From contig JBHIDJ010000030.1 in the NCBI GenBank assembly GCA_046760105.1, positions 1-28,177 on the forward strand: a DNA stretch of 28,177 nucleotides, in the 5' to 3' direction. Numbering within the stretch: position 1 is the first letter of the stretch; every line of letters begins with the position of its first letter. Below, piece after piece: positions 7,016 to 14,035 of the stretch. A program made the position numbers and the translations under genes. The notes under the pieces are model-generated. The model was not told where the DNA came from and did not search any database. It was given only the letters and a program-made list of their open reading frames with translations. This stretch comes from JBHIDJ01 sp046760105. GTDB lineage: Bacteria > Pseudomonadota > Gammaproteobacteria > Acidiferrobacterales > SPGG2.

Positions 7016-7160
7016 CAGGGCAAGGATTGTTCCGACGGGCATGGACGCCCTAGTGCCGCGAGCACATGGATGCGCAGGAGCGGCCTACAATCCTTTTGCA
7101 TTTCCTCCGTCTCGGCAACTGCTCCTGCGTTGCTCTAACTTCCGACATCCCTGTCGGTCG
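7016..7160 (+). repeat. Further inverted repeats adjoining copy C
   Basis: CGCAGGAGC (7073-7081) pairs with GCTCCTGCG (7121-7129). CCGACA/TGTCGG around TCCC forms a perfect hairpin at 7142-7157. AAGGATTGT (7022-7030) has its inverse ACAATCCTT at 7087-7095. These follow copy C directly, may be an additional module of it, and have no counterpart after copies A or B. No gene is seen in 7011-7274. Confidence 0.5.
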
Positions 7161-7274
7161 CCTGGAGGTCAGATGCGCACGACTCCATGGAGGGAGGAGG
7201 TAGAACCGCGTCGGGAATAGCGGTCGAGGAGCGGCCGACACCGATTCTTACCGACGTGCGTTGAGCAACGTGCG

Positions 7275-7913
7275 TCAGCGTGTCGATACGCTGTCGTCAA
7301 GTACTCTACGCATGATCGGGCGAGTCTCAGAGCGCCGTAGGCACTCGGTGAATCCGGCTTCTATGAATGTCCGCGCAAAGCCGGTCCAGGCGTAGACCTG
7401 CGGATATCGCTCCTTCCTTGGTTCAACTGGATAGCCCTCCACGATAGTCCCGCCTTGCGTGCGCACAAAGTCACAGGCCGCGCGTAGTAGTGCGACCGAG
7501 ACGCCCTGGTGGCGGTGCGATTTGCGGATGAAAAAGCAGCTAACCGACCAGATCGCCTGGTTGTCGATGGGTTTTAGGACTCGGGAGCGCGCAAGCGCAG
7601 GGAAGGCTGACCGAGGCGCGACCGAGCACCATCCGATCGGTTCGCGTCCATCATAGGCGAGGAGTCCCGGCGCATCGCCGGACTCGACAATGGCTTTCAT
7701 GGCTTGGTGGTTCCCTTCACCTTTCTGAGCCTCCCACTGGGAGCGTTTACACCGCCACAGCATGCACCAACAACCGCCGTAAGCCCCCCGTGGCCCCACT
7801 AGGGCTTCAAAATCCTTCCAGCGTTCCGCGGTAAGGGGCGCAAACGTCCATCGTTCGCCGCGTTTGCTGCTCACACTTTCGGTCTTTGTATCGCTTTGCT
7901 TCGCACGGTTCAT
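7275..7913 (-). CDS. GNAT-family N-acetyltransferase
   Basis: A 212-residue GNAT acetyltransferase, which would transfer an acetyl group from acetyl-CoA to an unidentified amine. The motif A region is visible as IWSVSCFFIRKSHRHQGVSV followed by ALLRAACDFVRTQGG, with the R/Q-x-x-G-x pyrophosphate-binding pattern as RHQGVS. The N-terminal part has the GGCWCMLWR segment and GEPIGWCSVAPR-like beta strands (here REPIGWCSVAPRSAF) found in a subgroup of uncharacterised bacterial GNAT proteins. The first 20 residues are polar and variable. ATG 7913 lacks a strong ribosome-binding site. The gene stands alone between repeat copies C and B and looks like an accessory insertion. Confidence 0.85.
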   Translation of the reverse strand: MNRAKQSDTKTESVSSKRGERWTFAPLTAERWKDFEALVGPRGAYGGCWCMLWRCKRSQWEAQKGEGNHQAMKAIVESGDAPGLLAYDGREPIGWCSVAPRSAFPALARSRVLKPIDNQAIWSVSCFFIRKSHRHQGVSVALLRAACDFVRTQGGTIVEGYPVEPRKERYPQVYAWTGFARTFIEAGFTECLRRSETRPIMRRVLDDSVSTR

Positions 7914-7972
7914 GGTACTTAAGGGGTGACGATGGACGGAAACCCTTTATACCATCCCGGATGGTCACTGTC

Positions 7973-8013
7973 GTGATTCGCCATTGTGAACGGTGGGTCG
8001 TTAGCCGTGAACT
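7973..8013 (+). repeat. Heptamer array before multi-hairpin copy B
   Basis: GTGATTC (7973-7979) and, after a 6-base unit, GTGAACG, GTGGGTC, GTTAGCC and GTGAACT (7986-8013) are arranged in 7-base steps. The 7-base spacer GCCTTTA follows, then GTTTTTCGC at 8021. The fixed offset from the element border is the same as at 5912-5947. Confidence 0.65.
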
Positions 8014-8020
8014 GCCTTTA

Positions 8021-8284
8021 GTTTTTCGCCCCTTTACTCAAGCCGAGCGACGCGCGCGGGCGAAGGGCAAGCCCGAAGGGGCGCAGCAGGGACCTGCGCG
8101 TTCGCGCCAGGGACAAGGAAGTCCCTTGCGCGAACCTTCTAAGCCAAGCGCCGAGCGAGGGAACCCCGGTTTTTGGGGCGCAGAGTCAGGGGAGCGTTTC
8201 TTTGCGTCCTTTCTTGTCGCGACAAGAAAGGACGTCGGCTTCGGGTCCGAGAACCCGATTCAAATGATCGTCGCCGTAGGCGAC
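8021..8284 (+). repeat. Multi-hairpin intergenic element, copy B
   Basis: Bases 8023-8237 repeat 1328-1542 with no difference or gap that I can see (215 bases). After that the sequence departs, but the next hairpin is kept in a different form: TCGGGT/ACCCGA around CCGAGA (8241-8258) against GCCGGG/CCCGGC around ACGAGA in copy A. The final GTCGCC/GGCGAC hairpin (8270-8284) is shared. It lies between the GNAT and ampG genes, past the 3' end of ampG. A long plus-strand frame over it (from 7886) mirrors the one over copy A and is a product of the repeat. Confidence 0.85.
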
Positions 8285-8321
8285 ACAATATGTTTTCCCA
8301 CGTATGGCGCGTCACCACGCA

Positions 8322-9686
8322 TCATCGCGTCGGCACTCGTGCCACCTCATCGACACTCACTCGCTGCATCAAGTACAACACCAATAATATCGCCGGAATG
8401 CCGATCGCTGATGCGTAAATAAAGAACGACACATAGCCGAACCCGTCGACGATCACCCCAGAGAACCCACTGATAAATTTACCCGGCAACGTCATGAATG
8501 AGCTAAACAATGCATATTGGGTAGCGGTGTACGCTCGGTTGGTCAAACTCGAAAGATAAGCGATGAATACCGCGTTGGCGAGACCACCACTGACATTGTC
8601 CGCGCTGATCACCATCGTAAGCAACATGATATCGCGGCCGACGGTGGCCATTAGGGCGAACAAGAGATTGGTCACCGCGACCATGATCGCCCCCAGGAGT
8701 AACGGTCGCATTATGCCGTAGCGCACGACCAGCACACCGCCTAATGCTGAGCCGGCGATGGTCATGAAAAAACCAAAGAACTTGATAACGCTTCCGATCT
8801 CGGCCAAGCTGAAACCGATCTTGAGATAAAACGGATTGGCCATAATCCCCATCGTGATATCGCTCAGACGAAACACACCGATAAAGATCAGAATGACGAT
8901 GGCCAGACCTCCGTTCCGCGAGAAAAAATCTGCAAACGGACAGATGACGGCACCGATCAACCATGCCATAGCTCGACGCAGGCGACGCGGAAGATGGGCC
9001 GAACGCTGCATGAAGGCGATCACACGATCCTCCACCATCACATTGTCCCGGTCGTGACTGTGATCGGGTTCACGGATAATCAACACGGTGATGATGCCGA
9101 TCAACATCAGTACTGCCATGCTGAGATAGGCGGTGGACCATGAAACATAGTAGGCAATGAAGAACGCACCCGCCCCGGCAACCAACAGCGCCAAGCGATA
9201 GCCGAGGATATAAGTGGCGGCCATGGCTGCTTGCCGCTCTTTGCTCACTGCCTCGATGCGGTACGCGTCGATCGTTATGTCCTGCGTTGCTGACGAGAAT
9301 GCTACTAGCAACGCCAGCATCGCTACGTGGGCGAGATTTTCAGTGGGATCGATGGCGGACATGCCGAGCAGGCCGGTGGCGATGCCAATTTGCGCCAGGA
9401 TCATCCAGCCCCTGCGTTTGCCCAGTAATCGGGTCAAGAACGGGAGTGGCACCCGGTCCACGATCGGTGCCCATAGGACTTTGATCGAGTAAGTAATCCC
9501 CACCCAGGCAAAAAAACCGATGGCGGTGAGGCTCACTTCCTCAGTACTTAGCCAGGCGGTGAGGGTGGAGAACACCAACAGAAAGGGCAGACCCGCCGAG
9601 AACCCGAGAAACAACATCGCGATTACCCGGGGGTGGCTGTAAACGGCTAGCGCATCGCGCCAGCTTACGTTTGCTCTCCACGCCAT
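8322..9686 (-). CDS. ampG: AmpG-family muropeptide permease (MFS)
   Basis: AmpG imports anhydromuropeptides from the periplasm for cell-wall recycling and feeds AmpR-type sensing in some species. The 454-residue protein is highly hydrophobic with about 12 to 14 membrane segments. Diagnostic sequence is seen in the N-terminal half: MLFLGFSAGLPFLLVFSTLT, then KVLWAPIVDRVPLPFLTRLL with GKRRGW, and ATQDITIDAYRIE. These match the AmpG/MFS_1 subfamily well. It starts 9 bases after the xth stop, so the two genes probably form an operon. ATG 9686 has no clear Shine-Dalgarno sequence. Substrate assignment is by family only. Confidence 0.9.
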   Translation of the reverse strand: MAWRANVSWRDALAVYSHPRVIAMLFLGFSAGLPFLLVFSTLTAWLSTEEVSLTAIGFFAWVGITYSIKVLWAPIVDRVPLPFLTRLLGKRRGWMILAQIGIATGLLGMSAIDPTENLAHVAMLALLVAFSSATQDITIDAYRIEAVSKERQAAMAATYILGYRLALLVAGAGAFFIAYYVSWSTAYLSMAVLMLIGIITVLIIREPDHSHDRDNVMVEDRVIAFMQRSAHLPRRLRRAMAWLIGAVICPFADFFSRNGGLAIVILIFIGVFRLSDITMGIMANPFYLKIGFSLAEIGSVIKFFGFFMTIAGSALGGVLVVRYGIMRPLLLGAIMVAVTNLLFALMATVGRDIMLLTMVISADNVSGGLANAVFIAYLSSLTNRAYTATQYALFSSFMTLPGKFISGFSGVIVDGFGYVSFFIYASAIGIPAILLVLYLMQRVSVDEVARVPTR

Positions 9687-9695
9687 TTGTTTAAC

Positions 9696-10469
9696 TTATA
9701 GCTCGTAGTCGTAGTCGATGGTGAGCGGCGCGTGGTCAGAGAAACGCTTGCGCTTATAGATCGCTTCTGCCCGGGCGGTTTGCGCGATTCGCGGGGTCGC
9801 CACATGGTAGTCGATGCGCCATCCAACATTCTTCGCCCAGGCCTGGCCGCGATTTGACCACCACGTATACTGATCAGTCTCCTGGTTCAACCGTCGGAAC
9901 ACATCGACGAAACCATCCTCATTGAACAAATTGTCGATCCAAGCGCGTTCCTCCGGGAGGAAGCCTGAGTTATTCTGATTGCCTCGCCAGTTCTTAAGGT
10001 CTATTTCCTTATGGGCGATGTTCCAATCGCCGCACAAGATGTAGTCGCGTCCGTCGAGGCGCATGGCCTTCAAAAACGGGGTGAAGCGCTCCATGAAGCG
10101 GTACTTCACCGCCTGGCGTTCCTCGCCACTCGTGCCGGACGGCAGGTATACCGATGCAATGCTGAGGTCGCCGAAATCCGCTTGAATATAACGACCCTCG
10201 GCATCCATATCCGGCCAGCCGACACCCATGCGTATGCGGTCAGGCTGGCGCCGGCAATACAACGCTACCCCGCTGTAACCCTTCTTCTCTGCCTCGTGGA
10301 AATAGCCGTGATAACCTTTGGGTGCGAGCATCTGCGGCGTCAACTGCTCGACCTTGGCCCTAAGTTCCTGCAAACACACCACGTCGGCGTCTTGTCTAGC
10401 CAACCACCTGAAGAAACCCTTGTCCGCCGCTGCGCGAATGCCATTTAGATTCAGGGTGATGATGCGCAT
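9696..10469 (-). CDS. xth: Exodeoxyribonuclease III (AP endonuclease)
   Basis: Exonuclease III cuts DNA 5' of abasic sites and removes 3' blocking groups in base excision repair. The 257 residues carry the full endonuclease/exonuclease/phosphatase active site: N7 (TLNLNGIR), E35 (CLQE), GDWN with D148 and N150, NNSGFLPEERAW (166-177) and SDHAP with D245 and H246. The intact acidic residues argue against the RNA-regulator Crc, a relative that has lost nuclease function. It is divergent from pyrE with 78 bases between starts, a common arrangement in gammaproteobacteria, and precedes ampG. Confidence 0.93.
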   Translation of the reverse strand: MRIITLNLNGIRAAADKGFFRWLARQDADVVCLQELRAKVEQLTPQMLAPKGYHGYFHEAEKKGYSGVALYCRRQPDRIRMGVGWPDMDAEGRYIQADFGDLSIASVYLPSGTSGEERQAVKYRFMERFTPFLKAMRLDGRDYILCGDWNIAHKEIDLKNWRGNQNNSGFLPEERAWIDNLFNEDGFVDVFRRLNQETDQYTWWSNRGQAWAKNVGWRIDYHVATPRIAQTARAEAIYKRKRFSDHAPLTIDYDYEL

Positions 10470-10508
10470 GAAGCCTTAGAATACAAGAATAAATCGGCCA
10501 ACTGTCAT

Positions 10509-10543
10509 ACTTGTACCTTGTATCTTGATTCTTGTATCTTGGC
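10509..10543 (+). repeat. Five heptamer units in the pyrE leader
   Basis: ACTTGTA, CCTTGTA, TCTTGAT, TCTTGTA and TCTTGGC run without gaps and end 4 bases before the pyrE ATG. An inverted TACAAGA lies nearby at about 10481-10487. The unit differs from the GTNAGYC heptamers elsewhere in the window but has the same 7-base period. It occupies the place where a ribosome-binding site would be expected. Confidence 0.65.
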
Positions 10544-10547
10544 AACA

Positions 10548-11189
10548 ATGAAGGATTATCAACGCGAGTTTCTAGACTTCGCGATCGAGGTCGGTGCGAT
10601 TCGTTTTGGCGAGTTTGTGCTGAAGTCCGGGCGTGTGAGTCCATATTTCTTAAATACTGGTTGCTTTAACTCCGGCGAAAAGGTCATGCGTCTCGGTCGC
10701 TTTTACGCGCACGCCGCGGTCGCATCGGGGGTCGCCTTTGATATGGTCTACGGCCCGGCCTACAAGGGCATTCCACTCGCGGTCGCCACCGCAATCGCGC
10801 TCGCCAACGATCACGGGCGTGACGTGCCGTACACCTTCAACCGAAAAGAGACCAAGGATCACGCTGAAGGCGGCCGCATCGTCGGCGCACCACTCGCCGG
10901 CCAAGTGCTGATTGTCGACGACGTTATCTCCGCCGGCATTTCTACCGGGGAGGCGGTGGACCTCATCAAGGCCGCGGACGCTGCGCCCGCGGCTGTGCTG
11001 ATCGCGCTCGACCGACAGGAACGCGGCACCGGGGCCAGCTCAGCCGTGCAGGAGGTCGAAACCCGATATGGCGTCCGCGTCCTCAGCATCGCGCGCCTCG
11101 ATACACTGATGGCTTACTTGGCGGAAAAACACGACGCGCAGGGACACCTGGATGCGATCGCGGCCTACCGCAAAGCCTACGGCAGCTGA
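10548..11189 (+). CDS. pyrE: Orotate phosphoribosyltransferase
   Basis: PyrE joins orotate and PRPP to give orotidine 5'-phosphate in pyrimidine synthesis. The 213 residues match E. coli PyrE from the first residue: MKDYQREFLDFAIEVGAIRF then GEFVLKSGR and SPYFLN. The flexible loop KETKDHAEGG (100-109) and PRPP loop VLIVDDVISAGIS (120-132) are intact. I start at ATG 10548. A TTG at 10518 would add ten residues read through the heptamer repeat and has no support. No Shine-Dalgarno sequence is visible before the ATG (TTGGCAACA), which is unusual. Divergent from xth. Confidence 0.95.
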   Translation: MKDYQREFLDFAIEVGAIRFGEFVLKSGRVSPYFLNTGCFNSGEKVMRLGRFYAHAAVASGVAFDMVYGPAYKGIPLAVATAIALANDHGRDVPYTFNRKETKDHAEGGRIVGAPLAGQVLIVDDVISAGISTGEAVDLIKAADAAPAAVLIALDRQERGTGASSAVQEVETRYGVRVLSIARLDTLMAYLAEKHDAQGHLDAIAAYRKAYGS

Positions 11190-11342
11190 CAACCCGTGGT
11201 TGTGCGGACACGGCGCTATGTGCAGGCACGCACCCGGGCGACCGGTCTGCGAGCGCCGTCTCTCGGTTATCGGCTGTTGGTTGACAAGCTCGTACCCCGG
11301 CCTATCTTGAAAAATACCCCCCCAGAACGCGCAGCGAGCACC

Positions 11343-12002
11343 ATGATGAAAAAACCGATTTTACTTGCACTCGTCGTCGCCCTGGGCCTGGCCGCACCGC
11401 TGGCGGCTGTCGATGCGGCCAAAACCACTGGGCCCAAGATCAAGAAGTGCAAGGATGCGCAGGGCAAATGGCATTACGGCGACCACGCCGCCGAGGAATG
11501 TGAGCGCTCGAAGGTCATTGAGCTTTCCGGGCAGGGCGTGAAAACGAAAGTTATCCGCCCGCCCGCCACTGAGCAGGAGCTGCAAGAACGCGCCCGCGCG
11601 CAGGCGGAGGCGGAGCAGGCGCGCAAACTCGCTCAGGATCAGGCGCGTCGTGACCGTCAGCTGCTCGCGACCTACGGCCATGAGGAGGACATCAAATACA
11701 TTCGCGATCGCAAACTAGCGCAGATTGAGGCAAGCATTACCGCTACCTCCCTGACCTTAAAGCCCATGCGGGCGGCGCTGGCGCGCATGGAGTCAGAGGC
11801 GGCGAGCGGCAAGGCGAGCAAGGAAGTGGCCGAGCAGATCGCCCAGACTAAGGCACAGATCGCACGCCATGAGGCGGCAGTCGCCGCGAAACGGCAGGAA
11901 CAAGAAGTGATCAGAGGCCGGGCCGAGGCCGACCTGAAACGTTATCGGGAACTAAAACGCCACAAGGTGCTCGACGGGACTGGCCAAACCCAGAACCCCT
12001 AG
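11343..12002 (+). CDS. Exported DUF4124-like protein with a coiled-coil tail
   Basis: 219 residues from the ATG at 11343; a second ATG follows at once. The signal peptide MMKKPILLALVVALGLAAPL ends near AAVDA (about 21-27). A short DUF4124-like region follows (KKCKDAQGKWHYGDHAAEEC, about 35-54), with two cysteines that may form a disulfide in the periplasm. The rest is a long, charged Ala/Glu/Arg/Gln-rich helix, likely coiled coil. DUF4124 proteins are common secreted proteobacterial proteins of unknown role. A frame open from 11196 would place 49 unrelated residues before the signal peptide, so I reject that start. The gene stands between pyrE and sat with separate upstream space. Confidence 0.8.
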   Translation: MMKKPILLALVVALGLAAPLAAVDAAKTTGPKIKKCKDAQGKWHYGDHAAEECERSKVIELSGQGVKTKVIRPPATEQELQERARAQAEAEQARKLAQDQARRDRQLLATYGHEEDIKYIRDRKLAQIEASITATSLTLKPMRAALARMESEAASGKASKEVAEQIAQTKAQIARHEAAVAAKRQEQEVIRGRAEADLKRYRELKRHKVLDGTGQTQNP

Positions 12003-12179
12003 ACGTCTAAGCAACAACGACTGCCAGCGTGCGGCCGCCTTCCTCGAAGCCAATGCGGTCCGTCGGCGCGGCGGGCGGTAGACCTACGCCCTCGATGGAA
12101 CTAGCTCCTGGATGATCCGGGCTATACAGGTTGGCGTCTCGGCTATATGCTGGTGCTCGATTGACGCCGTCAGGTCACC

Positions 12180-13412
12180 ATGCGAACACACTTGATGCGC
12201 AGACTTGTTAACCCGCACGGCGCGGATACACTGCGTCCGCGCTTGCTGACAGGAACGGCGCTGTCGGAGGAATCGGCGCGCGCGGCGTCGCTGCCGCAGA
12301 TCGCTGTTAGCTCGCGCGAGTGCGGCGACCTGATCATGATGGGTATTGGCGGATTCACGCCGCTCGAGGGCTTCATGACGCGTGCCGATTGGGAAGGCGT
12401 CTGCAACGGCATGAAAATGGCCAACGGAATCTTCTGGCCCATCCCGATCACCCTTTCCACTGACCAGCTCACAGCCGATAGCATCCGCGAAGGCGCGCAA
12501 GTCGCACTAATAGATGGCGAAACCAGAGAGATTATGGCCACCATGCTGGTGACCGAAAAATACGCCATCGATAAGGCCCATGAGTGCATCATGGTCTTTA
12601 AAACCACGGATCAAGAACACCCCGGTGTGCAGATGGTCATGGCGCAGGGTGAGGTTAATCTCGCCGGACCAGTCAAGGTACTTTCCCAAGGCGAGTTTCC
12701 TACTAAATACCCCGACCTATTCTTGACACCCACGCAGACAAGGGAGTTGTTTGCGGCCGAGGGCTGGAGCACGGTAGCTGCCTTCCAGACACGCAATCCG
12801 ATGCACCGATCACATGAGTATTTAGCCAAGATCGCTGTTGAGACCTGCGATGGTGTCTTGATTCACTCGCTGTTGGGCAACCTCAAGCCCGGTGATATTC
12901 CGGCGGACGTGCGAGCGCGTGCCATCAACGCACTGATCGAGCACTATTTCCTAAAGGACACGGTGGTCCAAGCCGGTTATCCACTGGACATGCGTTATGC
13001 CGGTCCACGTGAGGCGCTTCTGCACGCCGTTTTCCGCCAAAACTACGGCTGTTCACATCTGATCGTGGGCCGCGACCACGCCGGTGTGGGTGATTATTAT
13101 GGACCGTTTGACGCCCACCACATTTTCGATGAAATTCCGAAAGATGCCCTGGAAATAAAACCGCTGAAGATCGATTGGACATTCTGGTGTAACAAGTGTG
13201 ATGCCGTGGCCTCCATGCGGACCTGCCCCCATGAACCCGAGGACCGCCTACTGCTCTCAGGCACCAAGTTGCGCAAGGCGCTGTCCGAGAGGGCCGCTAT
13301 ACCCGATCACTTTAGCCGTCCAGAGGTGTTGGCGATTCTTCGCGAGTACTATGCCGGCCTGAAGGACGAGGAAAAGGTGGAAATAGACCTGGTTGGCCAC
13401 TCAGCCAAGTAG
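12180..13412 (+). CDS. sat: Sulfate adenylyltransferase (ATP sulfurylase), homo-oligomeric type
   Basis: Sat interconverts sulfate plus ATP with APS plus pyrophosphate. In sulfur oxidisers it runs toward ATP, making ATP from APS, and in assimilation it runs the other way. The 410 residues carry the nucleotide-binding QTRNPMHRSHE (203-213), GRDHAGVGDYYG (297-308) and the ISGT-like LLSGTKLR (358-365). A cluster C337, C340, C349, H351 (CNKC and TCPH) fits the zinc site of dissimilatory-type Sat. ATG 12180 is preceded by AGG at 8 bases; ATG 12195 is possible. No aprAB, APS kinase or cysDN lies nearby, so its partners are elsewhere. The 177 bases before it show no gene. Confidence 0.94.
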   Translation: MRTHLMRRLVNPHGADTLRPRLLTGTALSEESARAASLPQIAVSSRECGDLIMMGIGGFTPLEGFMTRADWEGVCNGMKMANGIFWPIPITLSTDQLTADSIREGAQVALIDGETREIMATMLVTEKYAIDKAHECIMVFKTTDQEHPGVQMVMAQGEVNLAGPVKVLSQGEFPTKYPDLFLTPTQTRELFAAEGWSTVAAFQTRNPMHRSHEYLAKIAVETCDGVLIHSLLGNLKPGDIPADVRARAINALIEHYFLKDTVVQAGYPLDMRYAGPREALLHAVFRQNYGCSHLIVGRDHAGVGDYYGPFDAHHIFDEIPKDALEIKPLKIDWTFWCNKCDAVASMRTCPHEPEDRLLLSGTKLRKALSERAAIPDHFSRPEVLAILREYYAGLKDEEKVEIDLVGHSAK

Positions 13413-13962
13413 CGGTTTTCATGATACAGTTAAAAAAAGTCGTGGGGGCGGTGCAAAAACCGGCTTCATTAGCGATGGGGTGAGCTCCCACTCGCTATAG
13501 AAAACGTAACTCATTGAAATAGAAAGACTATCGCAAGCGGCAGGGCTTGCGGTGGCTGCAGCCAGAGTAGGTGGCGGGGTGGACTTTTTTCGCGTCCTGC
13601 TAGATCATCAGCATTAAGCGCAAGATACCAGGGGTCGGGTTAGCTCGGGCCCTTTTTAGCCTCGCGGTATTCTTAGTAGTGGGCTATACGGCTGATGGTT
13701 GTTCGCGAAGTCGGTGCCCCTCCTACGGTTTGGGCTGAACGACAGTTCAGATAGGGAATTACCCGCTTCAACGCGTGTTGCAGGATTATCGATAGTTTCC
13801 TGACGGCCGACGGCGTTCTTCGTCAACACACGGTTTAGTAATAACAACGATACAGTGGTTAGAGGCTTGTCATCCCCCTTTACAGGGGGTTTTTTTTGCC
13901 TAGCGCTCGTTCCAATCGCGCTCGTCTACGCGTTATAACGACGTCCAATTGGCGACACACAC
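13413..13962. other. Gene-free region with several hairpins
   Basis: About 550 bases with no credible gene on either strand. Structures seen: TAGCGATGGG (13470-13479) pairing with CCCA-C-TCGCTA (13487-13497) with one bulged base; GCAAGC/GCTTGC (13533-13550); the palindrome GGCTGCAGCC nearby; and a strong intrinsic terminator at 13874-13897. The terminator lies 460 bases after the sat stop and has no gene in front of it, so an untranslated RNA or a long 3' UTR is possible. I found no convincing promoter. Confidence 0.5.
13874..13897 (+). terminator. Strong rho-independent terminator
   Basis: CCCCCT (13874-13879) pairs with AGGGGG (13884-13889) around TTAC, followed by eight T bases. No plus-strand gene ends close before it: sat stops at 13412. 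It also insulates the nrtR promoter that begins at 13963. Confidence 0.85.
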
Positions 13963-13991
13963 TTGACATAGTGTACTGATCACACTATCAT
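13963..13991 (+). promoter_or_regulatory. Sigma-70 promoter of the nrtR-nadA operon
   Basis: TTGACA (13963-13968) and TATCAT (13986-13991) are separated by 17 bases. The -35 is perfect and the -10 matches five of six consensus bases (TATAAT). The spacer is almost filled by a 21-base inverted repeat, so a protein bound there would block RNA polymerase. Confidence 0.8.
13968..13988. promoter_or_regulatory. Operator 1, NrtR-box-like palindrome
   Basis: ATAGTGT, a 7-base spacer, and ACACTAT form a perfect inverted repeat located between the -35 and -10 elements. The position and the adjacent regulator gene suggest autoregulation by NrtR. Assignment of the binding protein is inference. Confidence 0.7.
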
Positions 13992-13999
13992 ATGTACAC

Positions 14000-14020
14000 T
14001 TAGTGTATCGATTACACTAT
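14000..14020. promoter_or_regulatory. Operator 2, NrtR-box-like palindrome
   Basis: TTAGTGT, ATCGATT, ACACTAT repeats the design of operator 1 with one mismatch at the outer base. The two centres are 32 bases apart, close to three helical turns. A further half-site ACACT (13996-14000) makes a compact palindrome TACACT-T-AGTGTA at 13995-14007, so five half-sites occur in about 50 bases. Confidence 0.65.
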
Positions 14021-14035
14021 TACCTTACGAAGGCC

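Noticed and set aside
6805..7053. Plus-strand frame over copy C
   Set aside because: Repeat-derived, with an Arg-rich tail and no ribosome-binding site.
7973..8013. CRISPR-like array
   Set aside because: Units are seven bases and contiguous, without spacers, and no cas gene is nearby.
7886..8422. Plus-strand frame over copy B
   Set aside because: Same repeat-derived translation as at 1263-1766; it overlaps the 3' end of ampG and the 5' end of the GNAT gene.
9696..10469. Crc (catabolite repression control) as identity of the xth gene
   Set aside because: The nuclease active-site residues are all present, and the pyrE/xth/ampG neighbourhood fits exonuclease III equally well or better.
10518..10547. 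TTG start extending pyrE by ten residues
   Set aside because: The extension is read through the heptamer repeat; the family N-terminus matches the ATG at 10548.
11196..11342. Upstream start for the DUF4124-like gene
   Set aside because: It would bury the signal peptide behind 49 Arg-rich residues; the ATG at 11343 exposes it.
13656..13847. Minus-strand frame in the sat-nrtR gap
   Set aside because: 63 residues of no recognisable family and no ribosome-binding site; likely chance.
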